This document shows, in pieces, positions 18,778 through 27,605 of a DNA stretch of 64,000 nucleotides; positions within the stretch are counted from its first letter, which is position 1, and every line of letters begins with the position of its first letter. The stretch comes from Pseudomonadota bacterium (GTDB lineage Bacteria > Pseudomonadota > Gammaproteobacteria > Burkholderiales > Ferrovaceae). The notes under the pieces were generated by a model. The model saw nothing but the letters and a program-made list of their open reading frames with translations. It ran no database searches and was not told where the DNA came from. Made by a program: the position numbers and the translations under genes. The stretch covers positions 248,001 to 312,000 of the forward strand of contig JAJZBQ010000001.1 in NCBI GenBank assembly GCA_021798835.1. The letters run 5' to 3'.

Positions 18778-19246
18778 GGTGAACATCCTGTTGGGGGGTC
18801 TTCAGCCCCTTTGTAAAAGGTTTATCGGCATGAGTCGGCGTAACTTGAGTAAAATTGTGGGGAGGATGCAAGGGCAACGCAGGAGGTGGCGTGTTCTGAC
18901 CGAAGCGATGAACAGGCGAAGGAATGGACGAGTGTGGCGATAACTGTTTGACGATCAGATCGGCCAAACCCAGTCCATGACCCTGTGCGATATTCTGGGC
19001 CAGTTGCTTGTCCAGCAAACCGGTGAACATCTTGGTCTGTTTGCTGTTACCGAGGCTGTCTTCGGGAATGGTGTTGCGCATGGATTTGAGCATCATATTG
19101 ACAAAGATGGCCTCGAATTGCTTGGCCACCTTGGGGAGGGCCTGATTGGGATTTTCATGTGCCTTGAAACGAAGGTTTCCCAGCGATTGATTGTCAATGG
19201 CCAAGCCACTAGAGGTATCAGGCAGCGTGTTGAGTCCGTTGGACAT
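18770..19246 (-). CDS. flgJ: Rod-capping protein FlgJ, lacking the muramidase domain
   Basis: The N-terminal domain of FlgJ caps the growing rod; in most beta- and gamma-proteobacteria a C-terminal glucosaminidase opens the peptidoglycan. This 158-residue protein has only the first part: VAKQFEAIFVNMMLKSMRNTI and the following GLLDKQLAQNIAQGHGLGLADLIVKQL. It then ends in a Pro/His-rich tail with no catalytic domain. The tail is open through to a normal stop overlapping flgK, so this looks like a short natural form. The start at 19246 lies one base after the flgI stop. Confidence 0.92.
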   Translation of the reverse strand: MSNGLNTLPDTSSGLAIDNQSLGNLRFKAHENPNQALPKVAKQFEAIFVNMMLKSMRNTIPEDSLGNSKQTKMFTGLLDKQLAQNIAQGHGLGLADLIVKQLSPHSSIPSPVHRFGQNTPPPALPLHPPHNFTQVTPTHADKPFTKGLKTPQQDVHHD

Positions 19247-19247
19247 G

Positions 19248-20363
19248 TTAAATAACCTCCAGATCGGCGTGCAGTGCACCAGCAGTTTTCATGGATTGTA
19301 GAATGGACAACAAATCCTGCGGTGTGGCTCCAATGGTGTTGAGCGCATGGACCACTTCGTTCAGCGATACCCCTTTCTTGAGGCGTATCACTGCTCCTTT
19401 CTGTTCATTGACCGATACACTGGCTTGCCCAGTCTGTACCGTGCTGCCATTCGACATAGGATTGGGTTGGCTGACTTCGTTGAGAGAACTGATGACGACG
19501 GTGAGATTGCCGTGGGCGATGGCACATTCGTCCAGAGTGACATTCTGGTTCATGACCACGGAACCCGTGCGTGCATTGATGATGACGCGGGCTTCTTCAA
19601 CGCCGGTGTTGACTTGAAGGTTTTCCAGATGAGACATGAACTGGACTCGTGCTGGCCCACTGGGAGCCTTGACCTGTATGGTGCGCCCATCCAGGGCTGA
19701 GGCGATGGTTTGCCCCATGCCGAGTTGCTGGTTGATGACATCCATGACCTGGGTGGCTGTGGTGAAATCCATATCGTTCAGTTCAAGGGTGATGGTATCC
19801 CCTTGGGCAAAAGGCGAGTTGACTTGTTTTTCCACGGTGGCTCCGCTGGGGATACGACCCACACTCAGGTGGTTGACGATGACCTTGGAGCCCTTCGCGC
19901 CAGCCCCTACCCCGCCTACCAGCAGGTTCCCCTGAGCCATGGCGTACACCGTGCCATCGGCTCCTTTCAAGGGGGTCAGCAGGAGGGTACCACCCAGCAG
20001 ACTACCGGCGGTGCCGATGGAAGACACAGTGACATCGAAGGTTTGTCCTGGGCGCGAGAATGGGGGCAGGTCGGCGGTGACGATGACGGCAGCGACATTC
20101 TTCAGCATGGTTTGTAACACGCTGGCTGGGGGAACATTCATCCCCAACTGGGTCAGCATGTTGGTGATACTCTGAATGGTGAAGGGGGTCTGGATGGTCA
20201 TGTCGCCGGTTCCATCCAGTCCGACGACCAGGCCGTAACCGATCAACTGGTTGGTTCTGACCCCTTGAATGGCGGCCAGATCCTTGATCCGCTTTGCTTC
20301 TGAGCAGGTGGGCGACAGAAGGATGACCGAAGTGATCAGGATGAGTATCAGGGTACGCATCAT
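19248..20363 (-). CDS. flgI: Flagellar P-ring protein FlgI
   Basis: FlgI forms the P ring in the peptidoglycan layer around the rod. The 371-residue precursor has a Sec signal peptide (MMRTLILILITSVILL, cleavage near CSEA-K), then KDLAAIQGVRTNQLIGYGLVVGLDGTGD, the family hallmark. It ends in GATPQDLLSILQSMKTAGALHADLEVI. The ATG at 20363 is preferred because the longer frame extends into flgH. Four bases separate it from flgH. Confidence 0.96.
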   Translation of the reverse strand: MMRTLILILITSVILLSPTCSEAKRIKDLAAIQGVRTNQLIGYGLVVGLDGTGDMTIQTPFTIQSITNMLTQLGMNVPPASVLQTMLKNVAAVIVTADLPPFSRPGQTFDVTVSSIGTAGSLLGGTLLLTPLKGADGTVYAMAQGNLLVGGVGAGAKGSKVIVNHLSVGRIPSGATVEKQVNSPFAQGDTITLELNDMDFTTATQVMDVINQQLGMGQTIASALDGRTIQVKAPSGPARVQFMSHLENLQVNTGVEEARVIINARTGSVVMNQNVTLDECAIAHGNLTVVISSLNEVSQPNPMSNGSTVQTGQASVSVNEQKGAVIRLKKGVSLNEVVHALNTIGATPQDLLSILQSMKTAGALHADLEVI

Positions 20364-20367
20364 GGCG

Positions 20368-21057
20368 TCAGAAGGGGGTGGAGGACAGGAAGAAGCGGCT
20401 AAATACATTCATGACGGCGGCTCCATCGATATTGGCATTGCCACCCTTGTATTCTACGTGGGCATCTGCCAGTTGGGTGGACAGAATGGTGTTGTTGTAC
20501 TGGACGTATACGGGATTGACTACTCCCGAGATGCGGATGTATTGATCGGTCATGTTGATGGATACCAACTTTTCCCCACTCACCTTCAAGGAACCATTGG
20601 GCAGGACTTCCGTAACGGTTGCCGTGATATTTCCGGTGAGGGTGCTGTTGCCCGTGCTGTTTCCGGAATTGGTGACCTTGTTGGAGGTGGTCCCGGAGGT
20701 CGATATGCCGTCCAGCATGTGTTGGCCGGTAACGGCACCGGCAATGGCGGGGGTAGTGGAAGCCAGGGCACCAATATGGGAAATGCCACTGCCATCATTT
20801 TCTATGGCGGTATTGGCTTCCTGGAGAATGATCTGGATGGTATCTCCCTGATTGCGGGCACGGACATCCTCGAACAAAGGGTGCTGACTGTAGTTGGCCT
20901 GGTAGATTCCCCCGGTATCGGGGGGGGCTGTCTGATAGAGATTGACCGAACGTGCGGTCAACGGACCCTCGATGTGGGTTGAAGGAACAGCACTGCAACC
21001 CAGTAGACTCAGAGGGACGAAGAAGGGCAGAAGTGACCGGAGGGGAGGCATGGTCAT
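20368..21057 (-). CDS. flgH: Flagellar L-ring lipoprotein FlgH
   Basis: FlgH forms the outer-membrane L ring. The 229-residue precursor has a lipoprotein signal with lipobox LLGC (Cys21), then the conserved LFEDVRARNQGDTIQIILQE and the C-terminal GVVNPVYVQYNNTILSTQLADAHVEYKG. The ATG at 21057 overlaps the flgG stop by one base (TAATG); a second ATG two codons in is possible. Confidence 0.96.
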   Translation of the reverse strand: MTMPPLRSLLPFFVPLSLLGCSAVPSTHIEGPLTARSVNLYQTAPPDTGGIYQANYSQHPLFEDVRARNQGDTIQIILQEANTAIENDGSGISHIGALASTTPAIAGAVTGQHMLDGISTSGTTSNKVTNSGNSTGNSTLTGNITATVTEVLPNGSLKVSGEKLVSINMTDQYIRISGVVNPVYVQYNNTILSTQLADAHVEYKGGNANIDGAAVMNVFSRFFLSSTPF

Positions 21058-21842
21058 TACCTCATGGTGGCCAGGGTTTGCAACATTTGACCAGAGGCTT
21101 GAACGGATTGGGAATTGATTTCGAAGGCGCGTTGTGCTTCGATCATGTTGACCAATTCTTCCACCACGCTGACATTGGAAGTTTCCACGTAACCCTGGTT
21201 CAGGGTGCCAGCCCCATTGAGCCCGGGGGTGATGAGGTTGGGTGCACCGGAAGATTGGGTCTGGTCGTAGAGGTTGCCGCCAATGGCCTGCAGGTTGGTG
21301 GGGTTCATGAACGTGGCCAACTGTATGGACCCGATTTGTAACGGCGTGAAAACACCGGCCAAGGTGGCGCTCACGGTTCCGTCTTGTCCGATGGTGACGC
21401 TCGTGGCATTCAGGGGAACGGTGATGGCGGGCTGGATCAGGAAGCCAGATGCGGTGACCAAATTTCCTGCATTATCGGTTTGAAAAGACCCGTCGCGGGT
21501 GTAAGCTATAGTGCCGTTGGGCATGAGTACCTGAAAAAAGCCGTTGCCATTGATGGCGACATCCAGAGCATTCCCCGTTTGCTGCAGATTTCCCTGGGTC
21601 ATGATGCGTTCTGCCGCTATGGGCTGTACCCCGGTTCCCAACTGCATTCCCGATGGGTACATGGTTTGTTGGGAAGACTGGGCACCGGGTTGGTAGATGG
21701 TTTGGTAGAGCAGATCTTGGAACACGGCGCGCGATTTTTTGAAACCGTTGGTTCCTACGTTGGCCAGATTGTTGGAAATGACATCCATTTGGGTCTGTTG
21801 AGCTTCCAGACCGGTTTTTGAGATCCAAAGTGAACGTTGCAT
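21057..21842 (-). CDS. flgG: Flagellar distal rod protein FlgG
   Basis: FlgG builds the distal rod. The 261-residue product is the usual length, starts with the family signature [31 protein letters not shown] and ends with the C-terminal rod domain [30 protein letters not shown]. It sits between flgF and flgH. Confidence 0.97.
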   Translation of the reverse strand: MQRSLWISKTGLEAQQTQMDVISNNLANVGTNGFKKSRAVFQDLLYQTIYQPGAQSSQQTMYPSGMQLGTGVQPIAAERIMTQGNLQQTGNALDVAINGNGFFQVLMPNGTIAYTRDGSFQTDNAGNLVTASGFLIQPAITVPLNATSVTIGQDGTVSATLAGVFTPLQIGSIQLATFMNPTNLQAIGGNLYDQTQSSGAPNLITPGLNGAGTLNQGYVETSNVSVVEELVNMIEAQRAFEINSQSVQASGQMLQTLATMR

Positions 21843-21857
21843 GAAGGGGTCCTCGGT

Positions 21858-22619
21858 TTAACGCAGGGAGGCCAGTATCTGGGTGGCCTGCTGGTCATTG
21901 GATTGGGCGGTTTGCAACATCTGCATATGCATGTCGAACTGTTTGGAGATGGAAATCATGTCGACCATGGACGAAATGGCGCTGACATTACTGCTCTCCA
22001 GGTTTCCGGAACTGACAGTGACCGTGGTACTCGGGGGGACTGGTTTGCGGTCGCGGGTTCGAAAAAGCCCATCTTCACCGCGAATCAATTGGTCTTCAGG
22101 TGGATCGACCAGACGCAGTTTCCCGACCAGTGTGACCTCCGCGGGGGGGGGCATGGTTGGTACGGTAGATACGGTACCATCGCTGGCGATGGTGACCTGG
22201 CTATCGGGTGGGATAATGATCTGACCACGAGATACCAGTTCTCCATTGTCGTCGATGACCGGATTGCCGGTGTTGGTTACCAGAATGCCATCCGGGGTGA
22301 CCTGAAGATTTCCATTTCGGGTGTAGGCTTCCGTTCCATCGGGAAGCAGGACGGCAATCCAGCCTTTTCCCTGGACTCCCACATCCAGATTGCGACCCGT
22401 AGCAGTGAGAATGGCGGGGGTGAAATCATAGCCGGACAGACCGTTGACTACGAAGGTTCGTGTTGGTAGACCTTGTCCGTTCAGGGGTATGGCCCGAAAA
22501 CTGTCCATGGCACTGCGATAGCCAGTGGTATTGTTGTTGGCCAGATTGTTGGATAAGGTGGCTTGACGCTCCAGAATATGAGAGGCTCCTGTCATGGCCG
22601 TATAAATTAGTCTGTCCAT
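21858..22619 (-). CDS. flgF: Flagellar proximal rod protein FlgF
   Basis: FlgF is a single-layer proximal rod component. The 253-residue protein starts MDRLIYTAMTGASHILERQATLSNNLANNNT and ends with the rod-type helix MVDMISISKQFDMHMQMLQT. A run of nine C on the coding strand (G at 22143-22151) encodes prolines in the variable centre. Adjacent genes are flgE and flgG, in the standard order. Confidence 0.95.
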   Translation of the reverse strand: MDRLIYTAMTGASHILERQATLSNNLANNNTTGYRSAMDSFRAIPLNGQGLPTRTFVVNGLSGYDFTPAILTATGRNLDVGVQGKGWIAVLLPDGTEAYTRNGNLQVTPDGILVTNTGNPVIDDNGELVSRGQIIIPPDSQVTIASDGTVSTVPTMPPPAEVTLVGKLRLVDPPEDQLIRGEDGLFRTRDRKPVPPSTTVTVSSGNLESSNVSAISSMVDMISISKQFDMHMQMLQTAQSNDQQATQILASLR

Positions 22620-22624
22620 GGAAA

Positions 22625-23923
22625 TTACCTCAGGTTGATCAGCGTCTGGGTGATCTGGTCTTCAGTCTTGATGGTTTGGGCATTGGCTTGATAGTTGCGC
22701 TGTGCGGTGATCATGGCGACCAGTTGGGAAGTCAGGTTGACGTTGGAGCCTTCTGTGGCACCAGACTGGATGACACCGAGACTACCGGAGCCGGGCGCGC
22801 CGACCAGTGCTGATCCGGAGTTGATGGTTTCAGCCCATTGGTTATTTCCGACGGATTGAAGTCCCTGGGGGTCGGCAAAATTGGCCAATGCTACCTGTCC
22901 CAGATTTTTGGTCTGGCCATTGGAGTAGTTGCCCTGAATGATGCCGGTGGCGCTGGTGCTGAAGCCGCTCAGTTGGCCGGAGGTGTAGCCGTTTTGGGTT
23001 AATTGGTTGACGGCAAATGGTGCGCCATACTGGGTGCTGGATGAGAAGTCCAGCGTGATGGCTTGTGGGGAGGTGGATCCATTGGTCAAGGTGGCGTTGA
23101 CGCTCATCTGACCCAATTTCAGCGGAGCGGTCGCTGTTGGGTAAACCAGAGTGCCACTGGAATTGAAGCCCAGTTGCCCGATTGTCGTCTGCGCGGTTCC
23201 TGTTGCTGCAGGCGGAACTGGATTGCCGTCCAGCGTCAGGTAAGTGTTCCAGATGGATGCGGCCCCGGCAGTAGCGGCCGCACTTCCTGTGGCGGGAGGG
23301 CCAGCCATCGAGAAGTACAGTGTGGCGACATGGCTATTGCCCAGGCTATCATAGACGGTCATGGAGGTGGAACTGGTAAAACTGGTTGGATCTGCAGGGT
23401 TGAACGGAGTGGTAGTTGGTGCAGTGGCACTGGCGTTCAGGTTGATTCCGATGGTTGAGGAACTGGTTGGATTAGGGGTCAGATTAGCCGTGGGTATCTG
23501 AAGAGGGGCCGGGGTGGCAGCGATGATTTGCCCGGTGTTGGTCGCCTGATAGCCCGTCAGGTTGTTGCCAAAGGCATCCACCAGAAAACCATTTTTGTTC
23601 AATTGGAATTGCCCATCACGACTGAAAGAAACATTGCCATTGTTGGTCATCTGGAAAAACCCCAGACCGTTAATGGCCATGTCGAGGGAGTTGCCTGTGG
23701 TTTGGATATTCCCTTGGGAGAAGTTTTGTGAGACGGCAGAGACTTGAGTCCCGATACCCACATTGGCGCTATTGGAACCGTTGAAAGTGCTGGCAAATAT
23801 GTCGGCAAATTGAGTGTTCGAAGATTTGAAACCGACGGTGCTGGCATTGGATATATTATTGCCGATGGCATTGAGTTGACTGGCTGAGGCATCGAGTCCA
23901 CTGAGTCCCTGTTGAAAAGCCAT
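22625..23923 (-). CDS. flgE: Flagellar hook protein FlgE
   Basis: FlgE polymerises into the universal joint (hook). The 432-residue protein has the N-terminal motif MAFQQGLSGLDASASQLNAIGNNISNASTVGFKSS. A Ser/Thr/Ala-rich exposed middle follows, then the C-terminal TSQLVAMITAQRNYQANAQTIKTEDQITQTLINLR helix. Length is in the normal 400-430 range. Confidence 0.96.
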   Translation of the reverse strand: MAFQQGLSGLDASASQLNAIGNNISNASTVGFKSSNTQFADIFASTFNGSNSANVGIGTQVSAVSQNFSQGNIQTTGNSLDMAINGLGFFQMTNNGNVSFSRDGQFQLNKNGFLVDAFGNNLTGYQATNTGQIIAATPAPLQIPTANLTPNPTSSSTIGINLNASATAPTTTPFNPADPTSFTSSTSMTVYDSLGNSHVATLYFSMAGPPATGSAAATAGAASIWNTYLTLDGNPVPPAATGTAQTTIGQLGFNSSGTLVYPTATAPLKLGQMSVNATLTNGSTSPQAITLDFSSSTQYGAPFAVNQLTQNGYTSGQLSGFSTSATGIIQGNYSNGQTKNLGQVALANFADPQGLQSVGNNQWAETINSGSALVGAPGSGSLGVIQSGATEGSNVNLTSQLVAMITAQRNYQANAQTIKTEDQITQTLINLR

Positions 23924-23949
23924 GATCGATTCTCCTTGATCTTGAAAAA

Positions 23950-24687
23950 TTACTGGATGTAGGCAACGGAGGACAGGGCGAAGGTTCCCAGCACACCGAG
24001 ATCTAGCGAGGCCCCTTGACTACCCATGGTGACCGATCCAACTTGACCGGAGGTCAGCGGGGTGGCCGTGATCGTTGAAGTTCCTTGAGTGGCGTTGGCA
24101 CTCATGGTGTAGGATCCTGATGGCAAGGCTGTTCCCTTGCTGCTTTGCCCGTTCCAGGTAATCGGTAGGACCCCCGCAGGTTGGTTGCCCAGGTTCAGGG
24201 TATCGACGACGGCTCCTGCAGAATTTTTGATGGTGACGGTGAGATTGGTGACGGCCTGCGGTAACTGTACCCCCAGCGTCGTGGGTGTTCCGGAAGTCAA
24301 GTTGACTTGATTCCCTGGTACCAGAACATGGTGCCCGATCAGACTGGTCGCTGCCGACATGGATTGACTGCTGGTCAGACTGGTGTTCAGGGCACTCAAG
24401 GTTGAATTGAGTTGGCTGATCCCGCTGACGGTACTGATTTGTGCCAGTTGCGAGGTCATCTGGCTGCTGTCCATGGGGTTCATGGGATCCTGATTTTGCA
24501 ATTGGGTGATCAACAGTGTCATGAAGTTGTTTTGCAGAGAACTGGCGCTGCTGCTGGTGATGCTGGATAGCGTCGAACCATTGCTGGATGCGCTGGATGC
24601 CGAGGCATTGTTGCTGGCCAAGGAACTGTTGGAGCTGTTTAGTTGATTGATCAGCACACTGGTGGGGTTGATGGTGGCCATGGACAT
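23950..24687 (-). CDS. flgD: Hook-capping scaffold FlgD
   Basis: FlgD caps the growing hook and is later discarded. The 245-residue product has a Ser/Asn-rich N-terminus and the conserved NNFMTLLITQLQNQDPMNPMDSSQMTSQLAQISTVSGI block, followed by the tudor/FnIII-like FLGD domains. Position between flgC and flgE is canonical. ATGs at 24687 and 24681 are both possible starts. Confidence 0.95.
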   Translation of the reverse strand: MSMATINPTSVLINQLNSSNSSLASNNASASSASSNGSTLSSITSSSASSLQNNFMTLLITQLQNQDPMNPMDSSQMTSQLAQISTVSGISQLNSTLSALNTSLTSSQSMSAATSLIGHHVLVPGNQVNLTSGTPTTLGVQLPQAVTNLTVTIKNSAGAVVDTLNLGNQPAGVLPITWNGQSSKGTALPSGSYTMSANATQGTSTITATPLTSGQVGSVTMGSQGASLDLGVLGTFALSSVAYIQ

Positions 24688-24691
24688 TCTC

Positions 24692-25099
24692 CTAGAGACC
24701 GAGGGTTAGCGTTTTGAGCAGGAGGGTGTTGGAAGTATTCATGACTTCCACATTATTCTGGTAGGACCGTGAGGAAGAAATCATGTTCACCATTTCTTCG
24801 ACCACGTTGACATTGGGCATGGTGACGTAGCCTTGGGAATCGGCCAAGGGGTTATTGGGTTCATACATTTTTTTCATGGGGGACGGGTCGTTGATGACGT
24901 GATCGACGCGAACGGCGCTTCCGGATTCATGAGGGCCAGCGGGGACAGCCTTGAATATCACTTGTTTGGCCTGATAGGGTTGCCCTTCGGCACCCGTTGC
25001 GCTGTCGGCATTGGCAAGGTTGCTGGCCACCACATTCAGGCGTTCGGACTGGGCAGTCAGTGCTGAGGCGGCGATGTTGATGGTGCTGAACAGTGACAT
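24692..25099 (-). CDS. flgC: Flagellar proximal rod protein FlgC
   Basis: A 135-residue rod protein with the expected termini: [28 protein letters not shown] at the start and [34 protein letters not shown] at the end. It includes the GYVTMPNVN segment specific to FlgC. It follows flgB and precedes flgD. Confidence 0.97.
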   Translation of the reverse strand: MSLFSTINIAASALTAQSERLNVVASNLANADSATGAEGQPYQAKQVIFKAVPAGPHESGSAVRVDHVINDPSPMKKMYEPNNPLADSQGYVTMPNVNVVEEMVNMISSSRSYQNNVEVMNTSNTLLLKTLTLGL

Positions 25100-25113
25100 G
25101 CGTGATCTCCTAA

Positions 25114-25515
25114 TTAATTGAGTACGCTCAAGATGTCCTTGATCTGCTGTCCTCCAATGCGCAGGCTGGCTTGGTATTGTACGGCGCTTTCGGCGTATTG
25201 GGCGCGTTCCGTATCCATGTTGACGGTGTTTCCATCGGCGCTGGGCTGGATGACGGAACGATAGAGCAGGGGGGTGCCCGTCGCGGCATCGCGCTGGGCG
25301 GAGGGCAGATGTTGCGCGGATGGGGTTGCCAGTGGTAATGCGGTCTGCCGGGCCTGGATGGCATTGGCCAGTGCGCTGCGAAAGTCGATGTCACGTGCCT
25401 GATACCCCGGCGTATCGGCATTGGCGATATTGGATGCGATGAGTTCCTGGCGAGCTTCCTGGATACGCAGGGCGCTCTGTTGGAATTGCAAGGTTTTGTC
25501 GAGCAAAGTAGCCAT
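25114..25515 (-). CDS. flgB: Flagellar proximal rod protein FlgB
   Basis: FlgB is the rod protein nearest FliE. The 133-residue protein starts [42 protein letters not shown], the family signature, and ends with the [26 protein letters not shown] helix. A longer frame to 25566 exists, but this start matches the family and leaves room for a promoter. It is the first gene of the minus-strand flg operon, divergent from flgA. Confidence 0.95.
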   Translation of the reverse strand: MATLLDKTLQFQQSALRIQEARQELIASNIANADTPGYQARDIDFRSALANAIQARQTALPLATPSAQHLPSAQRDAATGTPLLYRSVIQPSADGNTVNMDTERAQYAESAVQYQASLRIGGQQIKDILSVLN

Positions 25516-25587
25516 GAGAGTGATTCCTGTCCCATAATGGTGTGCGGAACGGTGTAGGCATATCATAATCAGGGGGTGTGACGGCCA
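25516..25587. promoter_or_regulatory. Divergent flgB/flgA intergenic region
   Basis: Seventy-two bases separate flgB and flgA and must hold the promoter of the ten-gene flg operon and that of flgA. Two CATAAT hexamers are visible, but without a convincing -35 partner. I could not recognise a sigma-28 or sigma-54 site. The call is from gene layout. Confidence 0.35.
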
Positions 25588-26334
25588 ATGCGTGGATTAG
25601 GGGTGGGTTATGCCTCCTTATTGAGGGCTAGGTGGGCAAGGTTGTGTCTATGCTGTGGACGAGTGGGAAGTCTGGCGGCTTGGTGTCTGGTTCTGTCAGG
25701 CATGGCTTGGGCGGAACTTCCTGATCTACAGGAAGATATTCGGATTTTTGTTGTGGATCAATTGGGACACGTCAATGGTAAATTGGAGGTGCACGTAGGA
25801 AATCCAACGTTGGGAAACTGGCCGCCGGGTTGTTCCGACCCGCACTTGAGTCTGCCTCAGGGAAATCGACTGGGACGTATTCTGGTGTCGGTACAATGTG
25901 GTTCTACTTCTTCTGGAGAGATAGGATGGCGTGGGTTGGTGCCGGTTCAGTTGACCCTGACCATGAAATATTTTGTGGCGCGCCATGCATTGCTCCGCGA
26001 AGCCGTGTTGTCGGCGGATGACGTGGAATCACGGGAAGGGCCGGTCACTTATCTGGATACTGTGAGTCGTTTGTCGGATGGGGTGGGCAAGGCATTGCAA
26101 CAGCCCTTGGCAGCGGGTCAGGTAATCCGAACATCCGGGTTGCATGAGGTTTTCGTGGTTCATCGGGGTCAGTCGCTGGTTGTACAGGTTCAGGGAAATG
26201 GTTTTCAGATATCTACGGATGGTTTGGCGTTGGGAGATGCGGCAGCAGGTCAGATGGTTCAGGTGCGTACGGCAGCGGGTCGGGTATTGACGGGTTTGGT
26301 TGTGGGCAATGGTGTGGTGCAGGTGAGCCCCTAG
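25588..26334 (+). CDS. flgA: Flagellar P-ring assembly chaperone FlgA
   Basis: FlgA is the periplasmic chaperone for FlgI during P-ring assembly. The 248-residue precursor has a long N-terminal region ending in a signal-like hydrophobic stretch (AAWCLVLSGMAWA). The C-terminal SAF/ChapFlgA domain follows, with AREAVLSADDVES-like LREAVLSADDVES, QPLAAGQVIRTSGL and GQMVQVRTAAGRVLTGLVVGNGVV. Divergent placement next to flgB is the classical arrangement. Confidence 0.95.
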   Translation: MRGLGVGYASLLRARWARLCLCCGRVGSLAAWCLVLSGMAWAELPDLQEDIRIFVVDQLGHVNGKLEVHVGNPTLGNWPPGCSDPHLSLPQGNRLGRILVSVQCGSTSSGEIGWRGLVPVQLTLTMKYFVARHALLREAVLSADDVESREGPVTYLDTVSRLSDGVGKALQQPLAAGQVIRTSGLHEVFVVHRGQSLVVQVQGNGFQISTDGLALGDAAAGQMVQVRTAAGRVLTGLVVGNGVVQVSP

Positions 26335-26343
26335 GATTTGGTT

Positions 26344-27540
26344 ATGTTGAAGAAAATTGCCATAGAAGAACTGAGAATCGGCATGTTCGTTCAAGAATTA
26401 TGCGGTCGTTGGATCGACAATCCGTTCTGGAAATCTTCGATGATTGTTGAAGATGCCAAGCAATTGAAGTTGCTTCAACACAGCGGGATTCGTGAAGTGT
26501 GGATTGATTCTGGTCGTGGTCGTGATGTGGAGTTATTGCGTGACGAGGGGGCAGTCCCCGATTCCGCATTGCTTTTTGAAGCGGCTAAAGAGGCGCGAAT
26601 GCAGGAGGTGGTTACCCGAAAATTGGGATTCCTGGAAGAACTGGAACAGGCCAAGCATATCCATCAGCGCTCTCGTGGCGTGATCAATGGCTTGATGTCT
26701 GAGGGGCGTATGGGGGTTCCTTTGAGTCTCACTGAAGCCAAACGGGTGGTGGACGAGGTAACCATGTCGGTTATGCGCAATTCTGATGCATTGGTCAGCC
26801 TGTTACATCAGAAAACCAGTGGCAATTATTTTTATATGCATGCGTTATCGGTTTGTGCCTTGATGGTGGCTTTGGGGCGTCAATTGGCGTTTGATGACGT
26901 ACTGTTGCGTCGTGTGGGACTGGCTGGGTTGTTGATGGATGTTGGAAAGGCATTTTTGCCAGATGGGCTTCTGAATGAAGAAGGTCCATTGCGACCGGAA
27001 GCCAGAGAGCAGATGCAGACTCACACGCGCTTGGGGTATGACTGGTTGATTCAGTCCGGGGTGACGGATGAACTGGTATTGGATGTGTGTCTTCATCACC
27101 ATGAGCGTCCGGATGGCTTGGGATACCCGGATCGATTGAGTTCGCAGATTTCTCAATTTTCTGCCATGGCAGCCATCTGTGATGTGTACGATGCCCTGAC
27201 CTCTGATCGAGGTTATCAGATGGGTTGTCAGCCCAATCAGGCAGTGCGCAGGATGGCGGAGTGGCAAAAAGAACAATTTGATAGCCGCATCTTTCACGCA
27301 TTTGTGCGGACGGTTGGGTTGTATCCTTCGGGAACCTTGGTACGTTTGAAATCGGGACGACTGGCCAAGGTGCTTGAGCAGAGTGAAAAAAATTTGACTT
27401 CCCCAGTGGTTAAGATGTTTTTTTCCATTCGCCAGAATGCGTTTGTGGAGCCGGAGGTCATGGATCTGACCAAGACTCAGGATGCGGTGGCAAGTGCGGA
27501 AGATCCAGCCAAATGGGGTTGGCAGAAAATTCCGCTGTGA
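26344..27540 (+). CDS. DUF3391/HD-GYP domain protein, copy 1 (HD histidine replaced)
   Basis: HD-GYP proteins hydrolyse cyclic di-GMP. The 398-residue product has an N-terminal DUF3391 domain (KIAIEELRIGMFVQELCG onward) and a C-terminal HD-GYP domain from about residue 140. The GYP motif is complete (HHHERPDGLGYP, around residues 251-262). The HD motif that should read HD is MD (LLMDVGK, Met198-Asp199), so a metal-binding histidine is missing. It is a tandem paralog of the next gene and nearly the same length. The start is the ATG at 26344; a TTG two codons earlier is possible. Confidence 0.9.
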   Translation: MLKKIAIEELRIGMFVQELCGRWIDNPFWKSSMIVEDAKQLKLLQHSGIREVWIDSGRGRDVELLRDEGAVPDSALLFEAAKEARMQEVVTRKLGFLEELEQAKHIHQRSRGVINGLMSEGRMGVPLSLTEAKRVVDEVTMSVMRNSDALVSLLHQKTSGNYFYMHALSVCALMVALGRQLAFDDVLLRRVGLAGLLMDVGKAFLPDGLLNEEGPLRPEAREQMQTHTRLGYDWLIQSGVTDELVLDVCLHHHERPDGLGYPDRLSSQISQFSAMAAICDVYDALTSDRGYQMGCQPNQAVRRMAEWQKEQFDSRIFHAFVRTVGLYPSGTLVRLKSGRLAKVLEQSEKNLTSPVVKMFFSIRQNAFVEPEVMDLTKTQDAVASAEDPAKWGWQKIPL

Positions 27541-27605
27541 ATGGTGTGTGGTGCCTTCGAGATTGGATATGGTTGGGGCTGGTTGGTTGCTGAGGGAAGC
27601 CGGAC

